From: Afifella pfennigii DSM 17143
GTDB lineage: Bacteria > Pseudomonadota > Alphaproteobacteria > Rhizobiales > Afifellaceae
Direction of reading: 5' to 3'
Length of the DNA stretch: 64,000 nucleotides
NCBI RefSeq assembly: GCF_000688515.1
Contig: NZ_JHZK01000008.1
Coordinates: forward strand, 50,606 to 114,605
Positions 16,882 to 26,400 of this stretch are shown piece by piece. A program made the translations under genes and the position numbers. How positions within the stretch are numbered: position 1 is the first letter of the stretch; each line of letters begins with the position of its first letter. The notes beneath the pieces are model-generated. The model was not told where the DNA came from, searched no databases, and was given only the letters and a program-made list of their open reading frames with translations.

Positions 16882-17973
16882 ATGGATCGTCGTTCCTTTC
16901 TGAAGACTGCCGGTCTCGCCGGCGGCGCGGCTGCCGCATCGACCTTGGCGACGCCTGCTCTGTCGCAGAGCCGGATGGAGCTTAAATGCGTCACCTCCTG
17001 GCCAAAGAACTTCCCCGGTCTCGGCACGGCGCCTGAGAAATTCGCCGAGATTATCGGCAAGGCGACGGACGGGCGCATCACCGTCAAGGTCTTCGGTGGC
17101 GGTGAGCTGGTGCCGCCTCTCAAATGCAACGATGCCGTGCAGGAAGGCACGGCAGAAATGTACCATTCGGCCGATTACTACTATCAGGGCAAGCTGACCG
17201 GCTATTCCTTCTTCTGCGCCGTTCCCTTCGGCTTCACGCCCGCCGAGATCGATGCCTGGGTTCAGTTCGGCGGCGGCCAGGAGCTGTGGGACGAGGTCGG
17301 CGGCGAGTTCGGCATCAAGCATCTTTCCGGCGGCAATTCCGGCGCTCAGATGGGTGGCTGGTTCAAGAAAAAGATGGAGACGATCGACGACTTCAAGGGC
17401 CTCAAGATGCGCATTCCGGGCCTTGGCGGCGACGTCATCAACGCGCTCGGCGGCACCTCCGTCACGCTCGCCGGTGCGGAGATCCTTCCCGCCCTGCAGG
17501 CCGGCACGATCGACGCCACCGAATGGGTGGGGCCCTGGAACGACCTCGCCTTCGGCCTCTACAAGGTGGTGAAGAACTACCACTATCCGGGCTTCCACGA
17601 GCCGGGCTCGATGCTGAGCTTCGGTATCTCGCGCCAGGTCTGGGACAATCTTTCGGAAAGCGACCAGCAGCTGATGCGGGCGGTGGCGCTCGCCGTGAAC
17701 AACAACACGCTTGCTGATTTCAACGCCAACAACACGCAGGCGCTGGACACGCTCGTCAACGAGCACGGGGTGGAGCTGGTGGAGTTCTCCGACGATATCT
17801 ACCGCCAGTTCGGCGAGGCGGCGAAGGATGTACTCGCCTCGGCGGGCGATGCCGATCCGCTGACGAAGAAGGTCTATGAATCCTTCCTCGATTTTCGCCA
17901 GAAGGCGATCGAGTGGACGCGCCTCTCGGACCAGACTTACGCCAATAAGCGGGCCTTGACCCCGTTCAGCTGA
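16882..17973 (+). CDS. dctP: TRAP transporter substrate-binding protein (DctP family, TakP-like)
   Basis: 363-aa periplasmic binding protein. The N-terminus MDRRSFLKTAGLAGG is a twin-arginine signal, followed by cleavage near TPALSQS. The mature protein has the DctP fold, with FGGGELVPPLKCNDAV and the ligand-region motif GTIDATEWVGPW, which is shared with TakP-type receptors for 2-oxoacids. This similarity suggests a 2-oxo or hydroxy monocarboxylate ligand but does not prove it. The start at 16882 is preceded by GGGAGGAG. It is followed by a hairpin and then the dctQ and dctM genes, so the binding protein can be made in excess. Confidence 0.9.
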   Translation: MDRRSFLKTAGLAGGAAAASTLATPALSQSRMELKCVTSWPKNFPGLGTAPEKFAEIIGKATDGRITVKVFGGGELVPPLKCNDAVQEGTAEMYHSADYYYQGKLTGYSFFCAVPFGFTPAEIDAWVQFGGGQELWDEVGGEFGIKHLSGGNSGAQMGGWFKKKMETIDDFKGLKMRIPGLGGDVINALGGTSVTLAGAEILPALQAGTIDATEWVGPWNDLAFGLYKVVKNYHYPGFHEPGSMLSFGISRQVWDNLSESDQQLMRAVALAVNNNTLADFNANNTQALDTLVNEHGVELVEFSDDIYRQFGEAAKDVLASAGDADPLTKKVYESFLDFRQKAIEWTRLSDQTYANKRALTPFS

Positions 17974-18021
17974 GGCATGGCGGGCCGGTCCTGCACGCCG
18001 GCGGCCTCCTCCATGCCCTTT

Positions 18022-18047
18022 GGGGGCGGGCAAGCCCCGCCCCGTTT
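18022..18047 (+). terminator. GC-rich hairpin with short T-tract between dctP and dctQ
   Basis: An 8-bp perfect stem (GGGGCGGG at 18023-18030 pairing with CCCGCCCC at 18036-18043), a 5-base loop, then GTTTCTT. It lies 50 bases after the dctP stop and about 120 bases before dctQ. It looks like a leaky terminator or 3'-end stabiliser, which would give more binding protein than permease. Confidence 0.6.
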
Positions 18048-18167
18048 CTTGGCCGGCGGCGTCTTGCCATCGGTAGAGGACGGGGCCTAGGTCCTGGGTG
18101 AGTTCACGACCGGAGCTGCAGCCGTGTCCGGTCGCCGGAATCCCGCGGGCAAACCCGGAGCGAGCCA

Positions 18168-18710
18168 GTGAAAGCCATCATCGCCGCCATCGACGGGCTC
18201 AACTACCGCATCGGCCGCGCCGTGATGTGGCTCGCCATCCTCACCGCGCTGGTGCAGTTCGCCACGGTGATCCTGCGCTATGTCTTTTCCATCGGCTTCA
18301 TCCCGATGCAGGAATCCATCTGGTACATGCACGCCATCCTGTTCATGACCGGCGCCGGCTTCACGCTGCTGCAGGACGGGCATGTGCGCGTCGACATCCT
18401 CTATCGCGACGCCAGGCCGCGCACCAAGGCGATCATCGACCTCCTGGGAGCGCTGTTCCTGCTCCTGCCGGTCTGCGTCGCCGCCTTCTGGCTCTCCTTC
18501 GGCTATGTCACCAATTCCTGGCGCATCCTGGAGCGCTCCACGGAAGTGAGCGGCCTGCCGCTCATCTTCGCGCTGAAGACCTTCATCTGGGTCTTCGCCA
18601 TCCTCGTCGGCCTGCAAGGGCTCGCCTTGGCGCTGCGGGCGATCGTGGCGCTCAAGGAGCACGACGAGACTTATACGGCCGCCGGCAGTCGGCCCGACCG
18701 CGCGCGCTAG
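18168..18710 (+). CDS. dctQ: TRAP transporter small permease (DctQ family)
   Basis: 180-aa membrane protein with four transmembrane helices, the standard DctQ size. The loop RDARPRTKAIIDLLGALFLL, following HVRVDILY, is typical of the family. It scaffolds the large permease DctM in a sodium-driven tripartite carrier. Translation starts at a GTG at 18168. The dctM gene follows after 41 bases. Confidence 0.9.
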   Translation: MKAIIAAIDGLNYRIGRAVMWLAILTALVQFATVILRYVFSIGFIPMQESIWYMHAILFMTGAGFTLLQDGHVRVDILYRDARPRTKAIIDLLGALFLLLPVCVAAFWLSFGYVTNSWRILERSTEVSGLPLIFALKTFIWVFAILVGLQGLALALRAIVALKEHDETYTAAGSRPDRAR

Positions 18711-18751
18711 ACCCAGACCTTGCCCAGCCGAGGGACGATCCAAGAGACACG

Positions 18752-20368
18752 ATGATCGATCCCGTCCTCCTTTGCTTCATCATGTTCGGGACGGCCTGCG
18801 TCCTGTTGATGGCGGGCTTTCCGGTCGCCTTCACGCTCGCCGGCACGGCGCTCGCCTTCGCTCTACTGGGGGCCGCGCTCGACGTCTTCTCGCTGTCGCT
18901 GCTGACGGCCTTCCCGCAATCGATCTTCGGCACCATGACCAACGAGACGCTGGTCGCCGTGCCGCTCTTCGTCTTCATGGGGGTGATGCTGGAGCGCTCG
19001 CGCATCGCCGAAGAGCTCCTGGACAATATGGGCCGCCTCTTCGGCTCGCTGCCGGGCGGGCTCGCCTTCTCCGTCTGCATCGTCGGCGCGCTGCTGGCCG
19101 CCTCCACCGGCATCGTCGGGGCGACCGTCGTCACCATGGGGCTGATGTCGCTGCCCACCATGGTCAGGCGCGGCTACGACAAGCGGCTCGCCTGCGGCAC
19201 CATCGCGGCCTCCGGTACGCTCGGGCAGATCATCCCGCCCTCCATCGTGCTCGTGCTTCTCGGCGACCAGCTCTCCGTCGCCTACCAGAACGCCCAGTTC
19301 TCCATGGGCATCTTCTCGCCCGACACGGTATCGGTGAACGACCTTTTCGCCGGCGCCCTCCTGCCGGGCCTGATGCTGGTCGGCCTCTATATCCTCTACC
19401 AGATCGGCTACGTCGTCATGCGCCCGCAGGGCGCGCCGGCCATCGCCGACGAGAGGCCCGAGACGCTCGCCGGCTTCGCCTTCTTCCGGCAGATCTTCCG
19501 CGCGCTTGCTGCGCCGGTGCTTCTCATCATCGCCGTGCTCGGCTCCATCCTCATCGGGCTCGCCTCGCCGACGGAGGCGGCCGGCGTCGGCGCCATCGGC
19601 GCCACCATGCTCGCCGGCTATCGGCGCGACGAAGCCCGCGGCTGGCCGATCCTCCTCGGCGTCGCCTGCATGGCCGGGCTGTTGGCGCTGACGGCGAGCT
19701 TCGACCTCAGAAGCCAGCGCACGGTGGTCAGCCAGACGGAATGGATCGCCATTGGCGCGGCGGTGGTGCTCACCTTCGGCCTCGCCTTCGGCGTCATCGT
19801 CGCCCTGATGCGCACCTTCAACTGGCGCGACCGGGACGGTGAGAGGGTGCTTGCCGCCGTCTGCCAGTCGACCATGGCGATCACGGCCATGGTCTTCACC
19901 ATCATCATCGGCGCGCGCATGTTCTCCATCGTCTTCATCGGCCTTGGCGGCGCCGATTACGTGGAGGAGGTGCTCAACAACCTGCCCGGCGGCACGCTGG
20001 CGGCGGTTCTGCTCGTCATGGTCATCATGTTCGTGATGGGCTTTTTCCTCGACTTTCTGGAAATCGTCTTCATCGTCGTGCCCATCGTGGCGCCGATCCT
20101 CCTCCAGATGGAGATGCCGGACGGCGGCACGATGAACCCGGTCTGGCTCGGCATCATGATGGCGGTGAACCTGCAGACATCCTTCCTGACGCCGCCCTTC
20201 GGCTTCGCGCTCTTCTATCTGAGAGGCGTGGCCCCGCCGCAAATCAGCACCATGGATATTTATCGCGGCATCATCCCCTTCGTCTTCATCCAGCTCTTCG
20301 CCCTCATCCTGCTGTGGTTCCTGCCGCAGGTGGCGACCTGGCTGCCGCTGGCGCTCTACGGTCGCTGA
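18752..20368 (+). CDS. dctM: TRAP transporter large permease (DctM family)
   Basis: 538-aa large permease, longer than the usual 430 residues because of two extra hydrophobic segments in the middle (around residues 310-380, including TEWIAIGAAVVLTFGLAFG). It carries the family signatures TGIVGATVVTMG, GQIIPPSIVLVL and SPTEAAGVGAIGA, which line the transport path. The extended DctM type usually pairs with TakP-like receptors, in agreement with the upstream dctP. The stop lies 3 bases before the next gene. Confidence 0.92.
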   Translation: MIDPVLLCFIMFGTACVLLMAGFPVAFTLAGTALAFALLGAALDVFSLSLLTAFPQSIFGTMTNETLVAVPLFVFMGVMLERSRIAEELLDNMGRLFGSLPGGLAFSVCIVGALLAASTGIVGATVVTMGLMSLPTMVRRGYDKRLACGTIAASGTLGQIIPPSIVLVLLGDQLSVAYQNAQFSMGIFSPDTVSVNDLFAGALLPGLMLVGLYILYQIGYVVMRPQGAPAIADERPETLAGFAFFRQIFRALAAPVLLIIAVLGSILIGLASPTEAAGVGAIGATMLAGYRRDEARGWPILLGVACMAGLLALTASFDLRSQRTVVSQTEWIAIGAAVVLTFGLAFGVIVALMRTFNWRDRDGERVLAAVCQSTMAITAMVFTIIIGARMFSIVFIGLGGADYVEEVLNNLPGGTLAAVLLVMVIMFVMGFFLDFLEIVFIVVPIVAPILLQMEMPDGGTMNPVWLGIMMAVNLQTSFLTPPFGFALFYLRGVAPPQISTMDIYRGIIPFVFIQLFALILLWFLPQVATWLPLALYGR

Positions 20369-20371
20369 GCG

Positions 20372-21145
20372 ATGCGGGCACAGAAGCTCTTCGACCTTTC
20401 CGGCAAGGTGGCGCTCGTCACCGGCGCTTCCTCCGGGCTCGGCCGGCGCTTTGCGGCGGTGTTGGCGGCCAATGGCGCCAAGGTGGTGCTCGCGGCCCGG
20501 CGCAAGGCGCGGCTGGAGGAACTGGCGGCGGCGATCGCCGCCGATGGCGGACAGGCGCTGGCGCTCGCCTGCGACGTCACGGAGCGGGAAAGCGTCGCGG
20601 CCGCCTTTCAGGCCGCCGAGGCGCGCTTCGGTCCTGTCACGATCCTCATCAACAATGCCGGCATCGCGCCGGGCGGCGCGGCGCTCGAGATGGGGCAGGA
20701 GGCATGGCGCCAGGTACTTTCCACCAATCTCGACGCCGCCTTCTTCGTCGCCCAGGAAGCGGCGCAGCGCATGGTGCGCGCGGAAACGGGCGGTGCCATC
20801 GTCAATCTCGCCTCCGTGCTCGGCCTTGCCGTCATCAAGGGCGTTGCGCCCTATGCGGCCTCCAAGGCCGGGCTCATCCAGCTCACCAAGGCGCTGGCGC
20901 TGGAATGGGCGCGCTACAGCATCCGCGTCAACGCCATCGCGCCGGGCTGGATTGAGACGGAGATCAACGCCGATTTCCTGGCCGGGCCGGCCGGCGCGGC
21001 GATCCGACAGCAGAACCCGATGCGCCGCTTCGGCAAGGCGGAGGATCTGGACGGGGCGCTGTTGCTGCTTGCCTCCGATGCCGGCCGCTACATGACCGGC
21101 AGCCTCGTCACCGTCGATGGCGGGCAGGTGCTGGCGGGGAGCTGA
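20372..21145 (+). CDS. SDR family oxidoreductase, coupled to the TRAP operon
   Basis: 257-aa classical SDR with all motifs: TGASSGLGRR (cofactor), NNAG, the catalytic serine in NLASVLG, YAASKAG, and the C-terminal TVDGGQVLAGS ending typical of 3-oxoacyl-ACP-reductase-like enzymes. Only 3 bases separate it from dctM, so it is in the TRAP operon and probably oxidises or reduces the imported compound or a derivative. The exact substrate cannot be assigned. Confidence 0.9.
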   Translation: MRAQKLFDLSGKVALVTGASSGLGRRFAAVLAANGAKVVLAARRKARLEELAAAIAADGGQALALACDVTERESVAAAFQAAEARFGPVTILINNAGIAPGGAALEMGQEAWRQVLSTNLDAAFFVAQEAAQRMVRAETGGAIVNLASVLGLAVIKGVAPYAASKAGLIQLTKALALEWARYSIRVNAIAPGWIETEINADFLAGPAGAAIRQQNPMRRFGKAEDLDGALLLLASDAGRYMTGSLVTVDGGQVLAGS

Positions 21146-21230
21146 GGCGGGACATCTTCAGCCCGGATGGTGTGGCGAACCGAACGGGGCCTGGCGTGTT
21201 CCTGGGGCATGAAGAGCGATGGAGAGCGCC

Positions 21231-21419
21231 ATGCCCGCCAAGTCGAAGGCCCAGCAGAAGGCGGCCGGCGCCGCCCTTGCCGCCAAGCGCGGCGAGACGA
21301 AGAAATCGGACCTCAAAGGCGCCGCGAAATCGATGTATGAATCGATGAGCGAGCAGCAGCTTGAGGAGTTCGCCGAGGGAGCTCGCAAGGGCAAGCCTAA
21401 GCACAGCTCCGAGAGCTGA
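21231..21419 (+). CDS. DUF3008 family small protein
   Basis: 62-aa, lysine-rich, highly charged protein beginning MPAKSKAQQKAAGAALAAKR and continuing with KGAAKSMYESMSEQQLEEFA, the recognisable pattern of DUF3008. The function of the family is not known; its composition suggests a small soluble helical protein, perhaps stress-related. The ATG at 21231 is chosen because GGAGAG sits just upstream. Confidence 0.8.
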   Translation: MPAKSKAQQKAAGAALAAKRGETKKSDLKGAAKSMYESMSEQQLEEFAEGARKGKPKHSSES

Positions 21420-21455
21420 GCGCCGCCCGCCGGGCCGGGCGGCGGGGAGACGAGG

Positions 21456-21944
21456 ATGCCGGATCGTGCTTTCATCCGATTGGCCGCGCTCGGCCTTTCC
21501 CTTCTCATCGGACTTGCGGCCTGCGGCGATGAGAGCGACAGACCCTACCTGAAGCTCGTCGGCGGCGGCTTCATCTTCAACTACCGCATTGCGGAAATGC
21601 ATTATGGCGTCGTCCTCGCCCCGGAGCGCGCATTGCCGGAGGGCGCGGTGGTGGAAGCGGCCTTCGAGGATCCCGCCGGCGGGCCGCCGATAACCTTCGC
21701 GACGCCGGTGGAGGGCGGGGAGCGGAAGTTCGTCTACGACACGCCGCCGCTGACGGGAACGAGGAAGGATACGCCCTACCGCGTCACCATCCTCCTCAAA
21801 GGCGCCGACGGGGCGGAGCTGCAGCGCATCGAGAAGGATTTCACTTCTTCGGTGGAGCAGAAGGACATGCCCGACCGCCCGCTCACCGTCGGCCCGGGGT
21901 ACACGCCGAACGTCACCGGGCAGAAAGAAGCCTTTACGGAGTAG
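21456..21944 (+). CDS. Putative lipoprotein of unknown function
   Basis: 162 aa. A basic N-terminus and hydrophobic stretch (LAALGLSLLIGLAAC) end in a lipobox, so the mature protein should be lipid-anchored at the cysteine near residue 23. The mature part looks like an all-beta domain (repeated alternating segments such as FIFNYRIAEMHYGVVLAP). I do not recognise a family. It follows the DUF3008 gene by 36 bases and is convergent with the Fic gene. Confidence 0.75.
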   Translation: MPDRAFIRLAALGLSLLIGLAACGDESDRPYLKLVGGGFIFNYRIAEMHYGVVLAPERALPEGAVVEAAFEDPAGGPPITFATPVEGGERKFVYDTPPLTGTRKDTPYRVTILLKGADGAELQRIEKDFTSSVEQKDMPDRPLTVGPGYTPNVTGQKEAFTE

Positions 21945-21963
21945 GGCCACAAGAGCCTGCCTG

Positions 21964-23160
21964 TTAGAAAAGCTCCTGCTGGTCGGGCGGCTCGACCTTT
22001 CGCGCCCGGCGCACCCTTGCAGACATCAGAACGACTTCGGGAGCGATGAAGCGCCGCGGTTGCTTGGCGGAACGCACTTCCCGAAGAATCCCAACTTCCA
22101 GGAGCTTGTCGATAGCTGCCGCCGCCGGCGGATAGGTAACCTCGGCAATGGCAGCCGCATCGGAAATGCTGATGACAGGCTTTTCGAAGAGCGCATCAAC
22201 GATCCGCAGGGCCGTGACGGACCGGGTGACCCTATGGACTTTGTCGCGATAGGTCGCTTGCAACTCACGCAGGATGTTGATCGTCTCGGCCGTCTCTTCG
22301 CAGGAGATACGAACTGCCCGCAGGAAGAACGCGACCCAGGGTGTCCAGCAACCGCGGGCGGAGACCTGGAACATCAAGTCGATATACTCATCCTTATGCT
22401 CCTCGACATAAGGGCTGACATAGAGGAGCGGTTTCTCCAGGACGCCCCGCTCGAGAAGAAAAATCGGGATCAGGATTCGGCCGACGCGGCCATTGCCGTC
22501 AGCGAAAGGATGTATGGTTTCGAACTGGTAGTGGAGCAGCGCCGCGTCGATGAGAGGCGGCAGGCCGCCATTATCGTCGCGGTTCACGTAGGCTTCCAGT
22601 TCATCCATTGCCGTCTGCGTTTCCTGGGGTGGTGGCGGGATGAATCGTGCCTCCTCTATCCTTCTGCCTCCGATGAAGTTCTGCGTTGTCTTGTATTCGC
22701 CCGGATGCTTGTGCGCGCCGCGCTCCTTGCCGAGACCGGAGAGCAACGTGCCGTGAATGGATTTGATCATCCGGTGCGAAATCGGAAGGATTCCAAGAGA
22801 TTTCTCGGCCTCATCGAGGGCTCTTATGTAATTGTGAACCTCTCTCGCCGATTCGTCCGTCGTTTCCTCAGCTCCGGCCTCCAGAAGGACGAGATCGTCG
22901 GGCGAGGCGTGGGTTCCTTCCATGGAGGAAGACGTAAGGGCCTCGCTCCGCTGAAGCGGACGGATGACCATCGCTGGGTTGGCTAGATGCTTGCCGATGC
23001 CGTTGAGGTTTCCAACCGCTTGCATGGCTTCGCCGAACGCGCTGACGAGATCGCCAAGTTCAAGATTGGGCGGCAGTGGATTGGGCACGAATGCCTTCTG
23101 GCCATGCGTCGTCGGGATGAGCCTTCCGGCGGGCGATTCGGAAAAGGCGTCGTAATCCAT
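21964..23160 (-). CDS. Fic family protein (putative AMPylator) with N-terminal inhibitory motif
   Basis: 398-aa Fic enzyme. The active-site loop HPFADGNGRVGR begins at His217, and the flap region contains GEYKTTQNFIGG. An inhibitory-helix motif of the Ser-x-x-x-Glu-Gly type lies at residues 77-82 (SSSMEG), which makes it a self-inhibited class II Fic protein. A winged-helix-like C-terminal segment (residues 320-375) is common in this branch and may bind DNA. Fic proteins transfer AMP or another nucleotide to target proteins. Base composition is visibly less GC-rich than in the neighbours, and an A/T-rich spacer follows at 23161-23240, suggesting acquisition by transfer. No separate antitoxin gene is adjacent. 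Confidence 0.9.
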   Translation of the reverse strand: MDYDAFSESPAGRLIPTTHGQKAFVPNPLPPNLELGDLVSAFGEAMQAVGNLNGIGKHLANPAMVIRPLQRSEALTSSSMEGTHASPDDLVLLEAGAEETTDESAREVHNYIRALDEAEKSLGILPISHRMIKSIHGTLLSGLGKERGAHKHPGEYKTTQNFIGGRRIEEARFIPPPPQETQTAMDELEAYVNRDDNGGLPPLIDAALLHYQFETIHPFADGNGRVGRILIPIFLLERGVLEKPLLYVSPYVEEHKDEYIDLMFQVSARGCWTPWVAFFLRAVRISCEETAETINILRELQATYRDKVHRVTRSVTALRIVDALFEKPVISISDAAAIAEVTYPPAAAAIDKLLEVGILREVRSAKQPRRFIAPEVVLMSARVRRARKVEPPDQQELF

Positions 23161-23409
23161 GCATGTTTCCTATGATGCAGCGCCCATGAATTATAGAAAA
23201 ACGTTAAAAACTACAAACTTTTGAGTTAACCTTCTGGTTTTCGAACAATCTGCCAATGTCGGACGGTTCGGCTGCAACCCGCCTTGACGGTCTGGCGAAC
23301 GATCTCTCCCCGCGCGCGCCACAATTGAGAATGGATTTTCCCCGCGGCTGCGACAATCTTTCCGGGAAATCTGCTAATCTCGGCGAAAAAGCGCCGAGCG
23401 GGAGGATCG

Positions 23410-26400
23410 ATGGTCTCTGGACCGACGAGATTTGCCGAGCGCGAGACGTTGCGCAACGTCAGCCTGGCGGACAAGTTCGATCTTGCGAAAGAGGACGTCC
23501 TGCTCACCGGGACGCAGGCGGTGGTGCGCCTCCTTCTCATGCAGAAGGAGCGCGACCGGCGCGCCGGCCTCAAGACCGCCGGCTTCGTCTCCGGCTATCG
23601 TGGCTCGCCCATCGGCGGGCTCGACCAGCAGCTCTGGCGGGCGGAAAAGCTTCTCACCGAGAGCGACGTCCGCTTCCAGCCCGGCCTCAACGAGGATCTG
23701 GCGGCGACGGCGCTGTGGGGCTCGCAGCAGGCCGAGCTGCGCGGCGAGGGGCGCTATGACGGCGTTTTCGGCCTCTGGTACGGCAAGGGGCCCGGCGTCG
23801 ATCGCTCCGGCGACGTCTTCCGCCACGCCAATTTCGCCGGCACTTCCAGACATGGCGGCGTGCTCGCCCTGATGGGCGACGACCATACCTGCGAATCGTC
23901 CACCACGGCGCACCAGTCTGAATTCGCCTTCGTCGATGCGATGATGCCGGTGCTCAATCCGGCCGGCGTGCAGGAGCTCCTCGATTACGGCGTCATCGGC
24001 TACGCGCTGTCGCGCTTTGCCGGCGTCTGGGTCGGGCTGAAATGCATCAAGGACAATATCGAATCCACGGGCACGGTCGACGGGCGCGTGGAGCGCGTTT
24101 GCATCCGCCTGCCGGATTTCGACATGCCGCCGGGCGGGCTCAATATCCGCCGCGGCCTGCACCCGTTGGAGCAGGAAGCCCTCCTGCACGACTACAAGAA
24201 GGCGGCGGCGATCGCCTTCATCCGTCAGAGCGGCCTCAACCGCATCGTCATGCAGGGCGGGCCGAGGCCCCGCCTCGGCGTCGTCTCGCTCGGCAAGAGC
24301 TGGCTGGACACGCGCCAGGCGCTCGACCTTCTCGGCATCGACGAGGTGAAGGCCGCCGATCTCGGCCTGAGGCTGTGCAAGGTCGGCGCGCCCTGGCCCC
24401 TGGAGCCGGAGGCAATCTGCGCCTTCGCGGAGGGCCTTCAGACCATCATCGTGGTGGAGGAAAAGCGCTCGCTGGTCGAAACGCAGATCAAGGAGCAGCT
24501 CTACGGCCGCGCCGAGGCGCCGCAGGTCATCGGCAAGAAGGACGAGGAGGGCCGCGTCCTCTTCACCGCCAAGGGCGCGCTCGACGCCAATGACGTGGCC
24601 ATCGCCATCGGCGAGCGGCTGATGCGCTTTGCCCCCGACGAGGCGATTTCGACCCGGCTTTCGGCGCTGAAGCGGGCGCAGAACGTCTTGCGCTCCACGC
24701 AGAGCGTTGCCGTGCGCACGCCGCATTTCTGTTCCGGCTGCCCGCACAACACCTCCACCCTGGTGCCGGAGGGCAGCCGCGCCTATGCCGGCATCGGCTG
24801 CCACTACATGGCGCAGTGGATGGAGCGTGAGACCGACGGCTTCACCCAGATGGGCGGCGAGGGCGCCAATTGGATCGGCGAGGCGCCCTTCTCCACGCGC
24901 CAGCACGTCTTCCAGAATCTCGGCGACGGCACCTACAACCATTCCGGCTATCTGGCGATCCGCGCCGCCAAGGCGGCTGGCGTCAACATCACCTACAAGA
25001 TCCTTTACAACGACGCCGTGGCGATGACCGGCGGCCAGCCGAACGACGGCGGCCTCACCGTCGAGGAGATCGCGCGCCAGGTGGCGGCGGAGGGCGCCAA
25101 CCGCATCGCGCTCGTCAGCGACGATCCGCACAAATACCCAAGCGGCGTGCGCTGGCCGGAGGGGATGACGATCCACCATCGCTCCGAGCTCGACGAGGTG
25201 CAGCGCGCCATGCGCGAGGTGAAGGGGCTTTCCATCCTCATCTACGACCAGACCTGCGCGGCGGAGAAGCGCCGCAGGCGCAAGCGCGGCCTTGCGGAGG
25301 ATCCGGACCGGCGCGTCTTCATCAATTCCCTCGTCTGCGAGGGTTGCGGCGATTGCTCGGTGAAATCGAACTGCGTCTCCGTGCAGCCGCTTGACACCGA
25401 GTTTGGCCGCAAGCGCGTCATCGACCAATCGAGCTGCAACAAGGACTTCTCCTGCCTTAATGGCTTCTGCCCGTCCTTCGTGACGGTGCATGGCGGCGTC
25501 TTGAAGAAGGGCGTGGCGAAAGACGCCGCCCTGCCGGCCGTGCCGGAGCCTGAGATCGCCCCGCTTGAGGGCGTCAAGAGCCTGCTCATCACCGGGGTCG
25601 GCGGCACCGGCGTCGTCACCGTCGGCGCCATCCTCGGCATGGCGGCGCATCTGGAAGGCAGGGGCGTCGGCCTCATCGACATGGCGGGCCTTGCCCAGAA
25701 GGGCGGTGCCGTCACCACCCATATGAAGATCGCGTCGCGGGCGGAGGATATCCACGCCATCCGCGTCGGCGCCGAGGAGGCCGATACGGTGCTTGCCTGC
25801 GATATCGTCGTCGCCGGCTCGCAGAAGGCGCTGGCGGCGATGAGGCCCGGTGAGACCAAGGTCTTCGCCAATACCTACGAGGCCTATCCGGGCGACTTCA
25901 CCCGCGACGCCGATTTCACCCTGCCCTCGCGCCGCCTCAGGCAGGCGATCGAAAGGCGCGTGGGCGAAGACAGGGCGCATTTCGTCGACGCGCAGGGGCT
26001 GGCGAGCGCGCTTTCGGGCGATGCCATCGCCGCCAACATGTTCATGGCCGGCTTTGCCTGGCAGAAGGGCGGCATTCCGCTGTCGCGTCAGGCGATCCTT
26101 GAGGCCATCCGCCTCAACGGCGTCGCCGTTGAGATGAATGTCGCCGCCTTCGAATGGGGCCGGGCCGCCGCGCATGACCTTGACGTCGTGGAGAAGGCCG
26201 CCGGCCGGGCTGACCGACAGGCGGGTGATGCCGGCGAGGCGGAAAGCCTCGCAGACCTCATCGACCGGCGCGCCGATTTCCTCGCCGGCTATCAGAACGC
26301 CGCCTATGCACGGCGCTATCGCCAGAAGGTGGAGGCGCTGGCGGAGGCGGAGGCGCGCCTTGCGCCCGGCGCGAGCGGGCTGGCGGAGGAGGTGGCGCGC

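Noticed and set aside
18863..20242. 459-codon minus-strand open frame opposite dctM
   Set aside because: Extremely His/Asp/Glu/Arg-rich, which is the antisense of hydrophobic helices; not a protein.
23374..26175. 933-codon minus-strand open frame opposite the indolepyruvate oxidoreductase gene
   Set aside because: Its translation is rich in Arg, His, Ala, Gly and Asp with no family motif, and it mirrors a confidently identified enzyme. Long antisense frames are expected in GC-biased codons.
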